Positions 1 through 7,898 of a DNA stretch of 59,865 nt are shown piece after piece. A model generated the notes under the pieces. The model was not told the DNA's origin and ran no database searches. It saw only the letters and a list, made by a program, of their open reading frames with translations. The DNA comes from CAUJGQ01 sp042408665. Lineage in GTDB: Bacteria; Chloroflexota; Dehalococcoidia; CAUJGQ01. The position numbers and the translations under genes are program-made. Where the stretch lies: assembly GCA_042408665.1 (NCBI GenBank), contig JBHOQW010000259.1:1-59865 (forward strand), read 5' to 3'. Positions within the stretch are counted from its first letter, which is position 1, and each line of letters begins with the position of its first letter.

Positions 1-50
1 AGGGCGGCTGATTTTAAGTCAGCTGCGGCTGCCCGTTACGCCATCCCCCC
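1..50 (-). tRNA. tRNA-Leu(UAA), 3' part cut off by window edge
   Basis: Read on the minus strand from position 50, the sequence gives a 5' acceptor strand GGGGGGA, a D-arm with GCG/CGC stem, and an anticodon stem GCTGA/TCAGC around the loop CTTAAAA, so the anticodon is TAA. The extended arm and acceptor 3' strand lie outside the window. It is the last visible member of a four-tRNA minus-strand cluster. Confidence 0.85.
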
Positions 51-131
51 AAACGCCAACCAGCAGGCGCCGCGGCATCGGTCGACCGGCGGTTGCCTGC
101 TGGTCACGGCACTGGACCTCGTTCACCTGGG

Positions 132-202
<71 letters not shown>

Positions 203-297
203 GGACAAGAAGGACTGAGGATGAAGGCCCGCCCTCTCGGCGCCTCACCGGCACCGTCGCTCGAGCCGCAGCCCGCATCGCTCAGTCCCTGCGCTGG

Positions 298-381
298 TGC
301 CGAGGAGGAGATTTGAACTCCTACGCCCTTACGGGCACCACCCCCTCAAGATGGCGTGTCTGCCTATTCCACCACCTCGGC
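298..381 (-). tRNA. tRNA-Leu(GAG)
   Basis: The 84-nt length fits a class II tRNA. On the minus strand the acceptor GCCGAGG pairs with CCTCGGC, the anticodon stem CCATC/GGTGG holds loop TTGAGGG (anticodon GAG), a long variable arm (TGCCCGTAAGGGCGT) follows, and the T-arm contains GTTCAAATC. The discriminator is A, the leucine identity base. CCA is not encoded. Confidence 0.95.
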
Positions 382-475
382 ATGCGCAATCACACCGGGC
401 ACCTCACCCGGTAACGGACCCTGGTCAATCGCGCGGCTCCGAGTAAGGATGAGGAGCACTCGACCGGCGGTCCGG

Positions 476-548
476 CAGGAGCGGAGGGACTCGAACCCCC
501 GACCGGCGGTTTTGGAGACCGCTGCTCTACCAACTGAGCTACGCTCCT
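476..548 (-). tRNA. tRNA-Trp(CCA)
   Basis: On the minus strand the acceptor AGGAGCG pairs with CGCTCCT, the D-arm is GCTC/GAGC, the anticodon stem GCGGT/ACCGC holds loop CTCCAAA (anticodon CCA), and the T-arm has GGTTCGAGTCC. The discriminator G is the tryptophan identity base. It is the 5'-most tRNA of the cluster. Confidence 0.95.
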
Positions 549-615
549 ACGCATCCGGCACTTAATTCTATCGTGCACGCACGCGACCGGTCAAGCTGCG
601 GTCACCACCCACCGG

Positions 616-678
616 CCGGCGGGCCGGCCCCGCCACTCGGCGTTTCAACTTGATCCTGACAAACGGCCGGCCCGCCGG
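616..678. repeat. 14-bp inverted repeat downstream of the ccr-like gene
   Basis: CCGGCGGGCCGGCC at 616-629 is the exact reverse complement of GGCCGGCCCGCCGG at 665-678, with a 35-nt loop. It begins about 50 nt past the stop of the minus-strand gene that ends at 727 and may help terminate it. There is no T-run, so a role as a Rho-independent terminator is not shown. Confidence 0.4.
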
Positions 679-726
679 TCAAGAGGCCTGCACCGCTACC
701 TGCTCCTCCATGCGGCGACCGCTGCC

Positions 727-1920
727 TCATTTCGGCGGCGTAAGACCGCGCGGCGCCTGGACGCGGATCACCATCTTGCCCATGTGCTTGTTCTCCGCCA
801 TGAGCTGGTGCGCGTACGGCGTCTGCTCGAACTCGAACACGTCGTCCACGACCGTGCGGATCTTGCCGGCCATCACCAGATCGTTGGCCCGGTGGGCCTC
901 GTAGGCGTTGGCAAAGTGCGAGCCGATGATCTGCTTCTGCCGCATCCAGAGGTAGCGGGCGTCGAAGTCCAGGTCATAGCCGGAGGTGGCGCCGCAGATC
1001 ACCACCTTGCCGAAGCGCTTGACCACGAACACGCTGGTGCTAAAGGTATCCTTACCCACATGTTCGAACACGATGTCCGGGTCTTTTCCACCCGTCAGCT
1101 CGCGTACGACCCGCCCGAAACGGCGTTGCTCGGCCAGTCGCTCGGCCTCGGTGCCGTTGCGGATCTTCTCCCAGTCGAAGTCCCGCCGGTTGATCACCAT
1201 CTCCGCGCCGAGCGAGCGGACCAACTCCTCTTTCTCCGGCGTGGAGACCACGGCGATGGGGTTGGCGCCGTACAGCTTGCAAAGCTGCACGGCGAAAATC
1301 CCCAGCCCGCCGGCCGCGCCCCAGATGAGCACGTTGTCCCCGGCCTCGATGCCGGCCTGGGTGACCAGCATCCGGTAGGCGGTGAAGTATGTCAGGCCAT
1401 AGGATGCCGCCTGTTCCCACGTCATGTGCGGCGGCTTGGGCACGAGCTGTTGCGCCTGCACCTTGGCGAACTGGGCAAACGAGCCCCAGCTCGTCTCGTA
1501 GCCCCAGATCTTCTGCTGCTCGCATGCCATCGGGTCCAACCCATTGCAAGCCGGACACTCCCCACAACTCTGGTTGCAGTGCGCGACGACAAAATCACCC
1601 GGCTTCCACCGCTTCACCTCGCTGCCCACCCGCCACACGATGCCGGACATGTCGCTGCCGGCGATGTGAAACGGCTCGTTGTGCATCCGAAACACAGACA
1701 CCGGCTTGCCTCGCGCCGCCCACACCCCGTTGTAGTTGACCCCAGCCGCCATGACCAGCACCAGCACCTCACGCGCGCCGACCTCCGGCAGCGGGACCTC
1801 TTCCACCTGCATGGCGGTGATCGGATCCCCCTCACGCTCTTTCCGGATCACCACTGCCCGCATCACATCCGGCAGCCAGCCGATCTCGCCGGGAACGGTG
1901 CCCAACTCTAAGCGGTTCAT
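727..1920 (-). CDS. ccr: crotonyl-CoA carboxylase/reductase (CCR/ECR) family
   Basis: 397 aa medium-chain dehydrogenase/reductase. N-terminal GroES-like half with VNYNGVWA, a cysteine-rich loop (SCGECPACNGLDPMAC) and GYETSWGSFAQF; Rossmann half with the nucleotide motif GAAGGLGIFAVQL; later IIGSHFAN. These blocks are typical of NADPH-dependent reductive carboxylases of enoyl-CoA esters, which convert crotonyl-CoA to ethylmalonyl-CoA or acryloyl-CoA to methylmalonyl-CoA. The ATG at 1920 has AAGGAG six bases upstream; a second in-frame Met (residue 20) is possible. No other ethylmalonyl-CoA pathway gene is adjacent, so the substrate (crotonyl-, acryloyl- or another enoyl-CoA) is open. It is a single gene flanked by inverted repeats. 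Confidence 0.85.
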   Translation of the reverse strand: MNRLELGTVPGEIGWLPDVMRAVVIRKEREGDPITAMQVEEVPLPEVGAREVLVLVMAAGVNYNGVWAARGKPVSVFRMHNEPFHIAGSDMSGIVWRVGSEVKRWKPGDFVVAHCNQSCGECPACNGLDPMACEQQKIWGYETSWGSFAQFAKVQAQQLVPKPPHMTWEQAASYGLTYFTAYRMLVTQAGIEAGDNVLIWGAAGGLGIFAVQLCKLYGANPIAVVSTPEKEELVRSLGAEMVINRRDFDWEKIRNGTEAERLAEQRRFGRVVRELTGGKDPDIVFEHVGKDTFSTSVFVVKRFGKVVICGATSGYDLDFDARYLWMRQKQIIGSHFANAYEAHRANDLVMAGKIRTVVDDVFEFEQTPYAHQLMAENKHMGKMVIRVQAPRGLTPPK

Positions 1921-2128
1921 CAGCCACTCCTTACCTCGTCGCAGCTCCGGCGCGATAGACCTTGTCGCGCAACGCTCCGCGCTCTATAGACAGAATCGTG
2001 ACGGCAAGAGCCGCCTACGATCAACGGGGAGACGCCTGGCCGCCGACCCCCCTTACCTATAGTGCGGCCAACATCGATGAACCAGATGGATATCGATAGG
2101 TGTAATAAATCGCGGCTGCGGCGAGACA

Positions 2129-2160
2129 CCACAGGCCACCCGCCGGCGGGTGGCCTGTGG
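2129..2160. terminator. perfect 16-bp palindrome, probable terminator hairpin
   Basis: CCACAGGCCACCCGCC at 2129-2144 is followed directly by its exact reverse complement at 2145-2160. It lies 28 nt past the stop of the minus-strand gene ending at 2189. No U-tract follows on either strand, so it is a very stable hairpin rather than a canonical intrinsic terminator. The rest of 1921-2188 contains no gene I can support. Confidence 0.55.
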
Positions 2161-2188
2161 CGCGCGGTGAGGTCGAAGAGCGATGCGG

Positions 2189-2668
2189 CTAGGGAACGGC
2201 GGCCAGCAGCGGGCGGCCGTTCAAGCGCGCCCCGTCGAGACGGGCATCGCGCGCCGGGGCAGGGCGCAGGGGGGCAGGGGTGGACAGCGATTCCCCACCG
2301 GCACGGGCAAGGCCCAGATGAAACCCGTCGATCAGCGTCATGGCCGCCACGGCGGCGGCACAGTCCATCAGCGCGGCGCGGGTGCGGTCGTCCAATTCAT
2401 GCGCCGCAGCCCACCACGCCGCGAAGGCACGACCGCGGGCCTCGCCGACCAATCCCAGCGCCGTCTCATTGCAAGGATCCACACGTCGCCCCATCGCCCG
2501 TGCAACGACCGCCGTCATCTCATCATGGAGCCGCCGTGCCTCCGCGGCCGTCCGCTCACCCCATCCGGCCGCCAGGATCTCATCCAGCACCTGGCGCTCT
2601 AGGTCCGCGCGCAACTCCTCGCGCGCCGCTGCCCCTCGCGCGAACTCGCCCGGATCGATCCCAGCCAT
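2189..2668 (-). CDS. hypothetical protein, 159 aa, mostly helical
   Basis: I do not recognise the family. The first 120 residues are charged and alanine-rich and look helical, with no transmembrane segment or signal peptide; the last 40 are proline/arginine-rich and probably disordered. The ATG at 2668 is preceded by AAAGGGGTGG at ribosome-binding distance. The gene is monocistronic, diverges from the metallo-hydrolase at 2948 and ends at the hairpin 2129-2160. The opposite strand is also open here, so coding is likely but not certain. Confidence 0.55.
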   Translation of the reverse strand: MAGIDPGEFARGAAAREELRADLERQVLDEILAAGWGERTAAEARRLHDEMTAVVARAMGRRVDPCNETALGLVGEARGRAFAAWWAAAHELDDRTRAALMDCAAAVAAMTLIDGFHLGLARAGGESLSTPAPLRPAPARDARLDGARLNGRPLLAAVP

Positions 2669-2947
2669 GCTCCACCCCTTTCCCGTGGCCCCGGCCTGCC
2701 TCGACCGCCGGTGCCGGCGCAGGCGGGCGCCCGGCCCGCCGTCAACTCCTTTCTATTGAGCCGGTAAATAGGGGCCAGGAGCAAGCCCTGCCGACAAGAC
2801 AGCTTCTATTGCCACTCTCGATATCATCTATGCATGATCATTCCTCTGGTTGATAGCCAGGCGCCGCCCCAACCCCCGAGCCGGCGACGCGGCGCGCTAC
2901 AATGAGGCCGGCACGCCACCGCACATCGCCGGCGCGCTGGAGGGACC

Positions 2948-3610
2948 ATGGACGTCACCGAGCTGATGGTTAAGGGCATCGTGGTAGGACTCTTTCAGGA
3001 GAACTGCTGGGTGATCGGCTCGCGACGCACCCGCGCCGGCGTGGTGATCGACCCCGGCGACGAGGCCGAGCGCATCCTGGAACTAGCACGCGATCTTGGC
3101 GTGCAGGTGCGCTATATCATCAACACGCACGCCCACGTCGACCACATCATGGCGGTGCCCGCCGTGCAGCGGGCCACCGGCGCCCGCTTCCTCCTCCACC
3201 CCGACGATCAGGGCCTCGCCGCGCAGGCGGGCCGCAGCGCCGCGCGCTGGCTCGGGCGGGCGGTGGAGCCGCCGCCTGCCCCGGATGGCCTCCTTCAGGA
3301 CGGCGACGTGGTCGAGGTTGACGGGCTGCGCCTGCAGGTGATCCATACGCCCGGCCACACGCCCGGCAGCGTGTGCTTCTACACCGAGGGCCTCCTGTTC
3401 AGCGGCGACACGCTCTTCTACGGCTCGGTGGGCCGCACCGACCTGCCCGGCGGCAACCATGCCCAGCTCATGACCAGCATTATCGACAAGCTGCTTACCC
3501 TGCCCGACGACACCATCGTGCTGCCTGGGCACATGCTTGAGACGCGCATCGGCCATGAGCGTCAGACCAACCCCTTCATCCTCGACGCCCTCCAGCGCCG
3601 AGCGCGCTAG
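2948..3610 (+). CDS. MBL-fold (glyoxalase II-like) metallo-hydrolase
   Basis: 220 aa, the usual length for single-domain glyoxalase II/persulfide dioxygenase-like proteins. The zinc-binding motif is THAHVDH (about residues 59-65), the next His sits in HTPGHTPGS, the bridging Asp in FSGDTLF, and the last His in LPGHM. GSVGRTDLPGG is typical of the YcbL-like branch, which hydrolyses thioesters such as S-lactoylglutathione. The ATG at 2948 follows GGAGGG closely; Met8 is an alternative. It stands alone after a 279-bp divergent intergenic region with an AT-rich patch near 2805-2850 where promoters probably lie, although I could not fix -35/-10 boxes. Substrate unknown. Confidence 0.85.
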   Translation: MDVTELMVKGIVVGLFQENCWVIGSRRTRAGVVIDPGDEAERILELARDLGVQVRYIINTHAHVDHIMAVPAVQRATGARFLLHPDDQGLAAQAGRSAARWLGRAVEPPPAPDGLLQDGDVVEVDGLRLQVIHTPGHTPGSVCFYTEGLLFSGDTLFYGSVGRTDLPGGNHAQLMTSIIDKLLTLPDDTIVLPGHMLETRIGHERQTNPFILDALQRRAR

Positions 3611-3770
3611 CTCGGTGCCGATACGGCTAAAAATCATCCGTACACGGTCTTGTGCTTGGGGCCGCGATGTGCGTAAATAGTGACGGCGGTCACCGGCAGG
3701 TGACGGCTGGTCTTTCTCCCTGCAGGCGTCCGCGGTCTCCCTCCCTCCCGCCGCGGACGCTCGCGCACCC

Positions 3771-3799
3771 ACGGACGGGCGCGATCAGCGCCCGTCCGT
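3771..3799. terminator. 12-bp stem-loop between convergent genes
   Basis: ACGGACGGGCGC (3771-3782) and GCGCCCGTCCGT (3788-3799) are exact reverse complements around the loop GATCA. The loop contains the stop codon of the minus-strand serine hydrolase (3785-3787), so the hairpin overlaps that coding end. It separates the metallo-hydrolase (+) and the serine hydrolase (-) and can serve both directions. Another stem (CGTCCGCGG/CCGCGGACG, 3727-3759) lies just before it. Confidence 0.6.
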
Positions 3800-4852
3800 T
3801 GTTCTCACCGCGGTGAGATACCGATACACCGCTCCCGCAACACGCGCGATCACCTGCCATCCCCCGCTGCCGTCCGTGAGCACGGCGATCACGTAGGGGC
3901 CGCCGGGAGCGTAAACCACCGCCACATCGTGCAGCACGCCGTCCCAGGTGCCCGTCTTGTTCCCCACCGGCACACCCGCCGGCACGCCCTGCGGGATGCC
4001 CAGCCGCGTCTGCTGCGCCAGGAGCAGGTTCACCATCTCTTGGGCCGAGACCACGCTCAACCCCTCACCGCGCACGATCGCCTCCATCAGCCGCGCCATG
4101 TCCGCCGCCGTAGTGGGCAGATCGCGCGTGTTCACCGAGGTGGCGCGCAGCCCGAGGGCGGCCAGCGTGGCGTCGATGTTACGGTGGCCGAGCAGATCCA
4201 GCAACATTGCGGCGCTGGTGTTGTCGCTCAGCGTGACCATGGCACGCACCGCGTCGGCTACCCGTAGGTCTCCGTTCGGTTGCCGTGGCACATAGGCCAG
4301 GGTGCCCAGATCTTCCTGTGCGTAGACCTCGGTGATGGGTACCGTCCGCTCAAAGTCCACCACACCCAGCTCCCGCTGCCGGTAGGCCTCGTACAGCACG
4401 GCCAGCTTGTACAGGCTGGCGGCGTAGAACACGCGCTCCGCCTGCCACGACGCCGACAACCCATCGCTCAACCGCCGCACGGCCACCGAGACCGACGCTG
4501 TATCCTCGCCCAGCGCGGCCTGGATGACGGCGAGCAACCCGGGATCCTCCCGTCCGGGCGCCGACGGACGCGGCGCCGCCGTCGGCACGCGCGCCGGCGC
4601 GGGAATCCGGGTGGCGGTGGGGGTAGCGACCGCCATGGGCGGCGCCGTAGCGGCGGGCGACGGTGTTGAGACGGTAGGCGTCGCGGCCATGACCGGTGTT
4701 GTCCGTTTCACCACCGGCAACGCCGGTGACGGAGGGACAACGGTCGACTCACCGCGCAGCGCCGGCGGAGCCGCCTGCCGGCAGGCGGCGCTCATCAGGA
4801 CGCACAGCACCGTCAGCCAGGTGACGAGAAGGGGGCGGGCGGGGTGGTGCAT
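3785..4852 (-). CDS. secreted serine hydrolase lipoprotein, class A beta-lactamase fold
   Basis: 355 aa from the ATG at 4852. An upstream TTG (4912) would add 20 residues, but the ATG puts a lipoprotein signal right at the N-terminus (hydrophobic LLVTWLTVLCVL, lipobox MSAAC). A Pro/Thr/Ala-rich linker of about 75 residues follows, then the catalytic domain with SxxK (SLYK), SDN (LSDNTSA) and KTG (NKTGTWDG). The omega-loop ExxLN that carries the deacylating Glu166 in true class A beta-lactamases is not visible; the region after SDN reads SVNTRDLPTTAADM. It therefore looks like a D,D-peptidase-like or other cell-wall serine hydrolase on the outer face of the membrane rather than an efficient beta-lactamase. 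Confidence 0.8.
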   Translation of the reverse strand: MHHPARPLLVTWLTVLCVLMSAACRQAAPPALRGESTVVPPSPALPVVKRTTPVMAATPTVSTPSPAATAPPMAVATPTATRIPAPARVPTAAPRPSAPGREDPGLLAVIQAALGEDTASVSVAVRRLSDGLSASWQAERVFYAASLYKLAVLYEAYRQRELGVVDFERTVPITEVYAQEDLGTLAYVPRQPNGDLRVADAVRAMVTLSDNTSAAMLLDLLGHRNIDATLAALGLRATSVNTRDLPTTAADMARLMEAIVRGEGLSVVSAQEMVNLLLAQQTRLGIPQGVPAGVPVGNKTGTWDGVLHDVAVVYAPGGPYVIAVLTDGSGGWQVIARVAGAVYRYLTAVRTTDGR

Positions 4853-4990
4853 GGGAGCATGCCGGCCGAAAGGGTGTGCCTCACCGTCTCGCGCAGGGGT
4901 GGGACGTGTCAAGCCCGTGGACGGGCGTCCAGGCGACGCCAGCGTCCGCGCGTGTCACAATAGCACCAGCCGTACCCAGGGATCCCAGCC

Positions 4991-6268
4991 ATGCGCGTAC
5001 CCGCACCCACCGTGGTGGTGCTGGCCGGCGGCGTCAATCGCCGCTTTTGGCCGCTCCGCGCCAAGTCGCTGTTTCCGCTCTGCGGTCAGACGCTCCTGGA
5101 GCGCCTGGTGCGCGGCCTCGCGGCCGCCGGTTGCCGCCGCTTCGTGGTGGTGGCCAGCCCAGAGACGGCGGCCGCGGTAGAGGAGGTCACCCGACCGCTG
5201 CCGGCGGACGTGACCGTAGCGGTGCAGCCCGAGCCGCGCGGGATGGGCGACGCCCTCCTCACCGCCGCCCGCGTTCTGCCCGAGCTGACGCGCGGGCCGC
5301 TGGTCGTGTCCCAGGCGCACGACGTGGTGGAGCCAACGCTGTACCAGGCGTTCCTTACCCGGGCAAGCCGCGGCGACAGCGACGGCCTGCTCACCGGCAA
5401 GCGCGTGCACGAGTACTTCCCCGGCGGTTACCTCACCGTCGAGGACGAGCGCGTCACCGGCCTGGTGGAGAAGCCGGAACCCGGCCAGGAGCCGAGCGAC
5501 CTGGTGAACCTGGTGCTGCACTGGCACCGACACCCGGAGCGGCTGCTCGCGGCCATCCGCGATGCCTATCAGCAACCCGACAGGACCGACGACCACTACG
5601 AACGGGCCGTGGCCGCGTTGCTTCCCGCCCTGCGCTACGAGGTATTCCCGTATGAGGGTGAGTGGCGGGCGCTCAAGTACCCGTGGCACGTGCTTGGGGT
5701 GATGGAGCTGCTGTTGCGGGAGCTGCGACCGCCCGCCGAGCTGCCGGACGGGGTGAGCGGCCCGGTGGTGCTGGAGGAGGGTGCGCGGCTCCTACCGGGC
5801 GCACGCGTGGTCGGCCCGGCCTGGATCGGTGCCGGCACGGTGATCGGCACCAACGCGCTGGTGCGCGGTTCGGTGATCGGGCGCGAGGCCGAGATCGGCT
5901 ACGGCTGTGAGGTGGCGCGCAGCTACGTGGGCGACGGCTGCACCCTCCATCACGCTTATGTGGGCGACTCGGTGCTCGACCGTGGGGTCGGGCTGGGGTT
6001 CGGAACCGTGACCGGCAACTGGCCCTTCTACCCGCCACCGGTGCGCAGCACGGTCGACGGCGCGCGCCTGCGCACGGGCCTGCCCAAGCTGGGTGCTGTG
6101 ATCGGCGCCGGCAGCCGCACCGGCATCGGTGTGCTGATCAACCCCGGCGTCAAGATCGGCGCCGGGACCTTCATCGGCCCCGGCGTCGTGGTCTCGCACG
6201 ATGTGCCGGACGGCCGCCTGCTCCTGGCCAGGCAGGAGGTCGTGGACCAGCCCAACCCCTTCCGCTGA
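4991..6268 (+). CDS. sugar-phosphate nucleotidyltransferase with left-handed beta-helix domain
   Basis: 425 aa, two domains as in GlmU and related enzymes. Residues 1-240 form a nucleotidyltransferase fold (VVVLAGGVNRRFWPL, AKSLFPLCGQ, EPRGMGDALL, GLVEKPEPG); from about residue 255 there are hexapeptide repeats (GARLLPGARVVGPAWIGAGT, further I/V-G-x-G repeats). It probably activates a sugar-1-phosphate with an NTP, with the helix acting in oligomerisation or acyl transfer. The loop GGVNRRF departs from the usual GGxGTRL, and the Lys follows Ala instead of Pro, so substrate and even activity are uncertain. It is divergent from the serine hydrolase and 72 bp upstream of the CoA-transferase. Confidence 0.8.
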   Translation: MRVPAPTVVVLAGGVNRRFWPLRAKSLFPLCGQTLLERLVRGLAAAGCRRFVVVASPETAAAVEEVTRPLPADVTVAVQPEPRGMGDALLTAARVLPELTRGPLVVSQAHDVVEPTLYQAFLTRASRGDSDGLLTGKRVHEYFPGGYLTVEDERVTGLVEKPEPGQEPSDLVNLVLHWHRHPERLLAAIRDAYQQPDRTDDHYERAVAALLPALRYEVFPYEGEWRALKYPWHVLGVMELLLRELRPPAELPDGVSGPVVLEEGARLLPGARVVGPAWIGAGTVIGTNALVRGSVIGREAEIGYGCEVARSYVGDGCTLHHAYVGDSVLDRGVGLGFGTVTGNWPFYPPPVRSTVDGARLRTGLPKLGAVIGAGSRTGIGVLINPGVKIGAGTFIGPGVVVSHDVPDGRLLLARQEVVDQPNPFR

Positions 6269-6339
6269 CGCCACAGTTGTGCCTCGCCACCCGCGACGCC
6301 TAGGATGAAGCCACCCGCACCCGTGCGGAGGACCGCCGC

Positions 6340-7527
6340 GTGACGCCCGCCCTCGCTGGCCTGCGCCTGCTCGACCTGGCCGAAAATCTGGCCGGCCCCT
6401 TCTGTGCCATGCTGCTCGCCGATATGGGCATGGACGTGATCAAAGTCGAGCGACCGGACAGCGGCGACAACCAGCGCGGCCAGGGGCCGTTCGTGAACGG
6501 GGTGCCGCTGCCGTTCACGATGGTCAACCGCAACAAGCGCAGCGTGGCGGTGAACCTCAAGCACCCCGCGGGCCGTGAGGTCGTGCGCTGCCTGGCGGCG
6601 CGGAGCGACGTGCTGCTGGAGAGCTACCGGCCGGGCGTGATGGAGCGCCTGGGCCTCGGCTACGAGGCGCTGCGTGCCCTCAACCCGCGCCTGATCTACG
6701 CATCGGTGAGCGGTTTCGGCCAAACCGGGCCGGAGCGCGCCCGTGGCGGCTTCGACCTCATCGCGCAGGCGATGAGCGGCCTGATGAGCGTCACCGGTGA
6801 GCCCGGTCGACCGCCGGTCAAGGCCGGCTACCCCGTCACGGACCTCGGCGCCGGCATGTTCTGCGCCTACGGTATCCTCACCGCGCTCTTGGCGCGGGGG
6901 CGCACCGGCCAGGGGCAGCGGGTAGACACCTCTCTGTTCGAAACCGGCCTGGCCTGGTCGGTCTGGCACGCGGCCAAGTACCTGGGCACGGGAGACACTC
7001 CCGGCCCGCTGGGCTCGGCCCACCCCCTGAGCGCGCCCTACCAGGCCTTCCGCACCGCTGACGGTCACATCGTCGTCGGTGCCGGCAGCCAGTCCCTCTT
7101 CCGCCGCCTGTGCGCCGTGCTGGACCGACTGGAGCTGGCCGACGACCCGCGCTTCGCCACTCAGCCCGACCGGAACGAGCACGCGGCCGAGCTTGCCGCG
7201 CTGCTGGAGGAGGCGTTCACCACCCGCCCCACCGCCGCCTGGCTGGAGGCGCTCACGACGGCTGGTATCCCCTGCGGGCCGGTGGCCACCGTGGCGGAGG
7301 CCCTCGCCCACCCGCAGGCGGTGGCGCGCGGCATGGTGTTCAGCTATGAGCACCCAACGGCTGGCCGCCTCACGGGGATCGGCAACCCGGTCAAGCTGTC
7401 GGCCACACCATGGGCATTGCGACGGCCCGCGCCCGCCCTGGGCGAGCACACCGACGAGGTGCTGCGGGAGCTGGGGTACGAGGCGGACGAGATCGCGGCA
7501 CTGCGGGCAGACGGTGCCGTGTCATGA
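6340..7527 (+). CDS. family III (CaiB/BaiF) CoA-transferase
   Basis: 395 aa, standard family length. LRLLDLAENLAGPFCAMLLADMG and DVIKVERP open the Rossmann part; NRNKRSVAVNLKHP, GFGQTGP and the conserved block GQGQRVDTSLFE follow. The catalytic Asp is residue 168 in PVTDLGAG. The enzyme moves CoA between carboxylic acids through aspartyl-anhydride/thioester intermediates; the acids are not predictable. The start is GTG at 6340 with GCGGAGG upstream. It heads a plus-strand string with the small gene at 7602 and the methionine-synthase-like pair. Confidence 0.9.
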   Translation: MTPALAGLRLLDLAENLAGPFCAMLLADMGMDVIKVERPDSGDNQRGQGPFVNGVPLPFTMVNRNKRSVAVNLKHPAGREVVRCLAARSDVLLESYRPGVMERLGLGYEALRALNPRLIYASVSGFGQTGPERARGGFDLIAQAMSGLMSVTGEPGRPPVKAGYPVTDLGAGMFCAYGILTALLARGRTGQGQRVDTSLFETGLAWSVWHAAKYLGTGDTPGPLGSAHPLSAPYQAFRTADGHIVVGAGSQSLFRRLCAVLDRLELADDPRFATQPDRNEHAAELAALLEEAFTTRPTAAWLEALTTAGIPCGPVATVAEALAHPQAVARGMVFSYEHPTAGRLTGIGNPVKLSATPWALRRPAPALGEHTDEVLRELGYEADEIAALRADGAVS

Positions 7528-7601
7528 AACCGCCAGCGCGGCACGGGTGACGAGCGCAGAGCGGACCATCCGCTAGATGGTTGCAGGATGAGGGAGGACG
7601 T

Positions 7602-7898
7602 ATGGCACAGATCCTGCTCCTGGGCACGTGGTTGACGGATATCGAGGCCGTGCGGGCGGCCATCGCCCGGCGTAGTGGCGACGCGGTGAGCTTCGGCGGC
7701 CTACCGGGGCAGCTCGAGGTGCGCGGACCGCGCATCGAGGTGGAGCGGGCGGTGATCGTCAACGACCGCACCTGGCACCACGGCATGCCGCGCAGCGTGG
7801 TGCAGGGGGAGATCGCGCGCCACGACGATACACTGTTCGTGGTCGTGGACGAGCCGGCGAACGAGCCGCGCCGGGTTGAAGGGGGAGCCGTCCGATGA
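7602..7898 (+). CDS. hypothetical protein, 98 aa
   Basis: I do not recognise this small protein. It has a hydrophobic N-terminal strand (ILLLGTWLTDI), then alternating strands and short helices, no signal peptide and no cysteines. The ATG at 7602 follows AGGGAGGACGT, a good ribosome-binding site; an upstream in-frame start is less likely. The stop overlaps the ATG of the next, damaged gene as ATGA, so the two were translationally coupled and may act in one process, perhaps as an accessory to the methyltransferase-like enzymes. Confidence 0.7.
   Translation: MAQILLLGTWLTDIEAVRAAIARRSGDAVSFGGLPGQLEVRGPRIEVERAVIVNDRTWHHGMPRSVVQGEIARHDDTLFVVVDEPANEPRRVEGGAVR

Noticed and set aside
784..1911. Long open frame opposite the ccr-like gene
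   Set aside because: High-GC antisense shadow with His/Arg/Leu-biased composition and no family motif. The same applies to long frames opposite groEL (12721-13737), the CaiB genes (15724-16839, 46552-47814) and others.
3785..4912. TTG 4912 as start of the serine hydrolase
   Set aside because: It would bury the lipoprotein signal behind 20 polar residues; ATG 4852 places the signal at the N-terminus.
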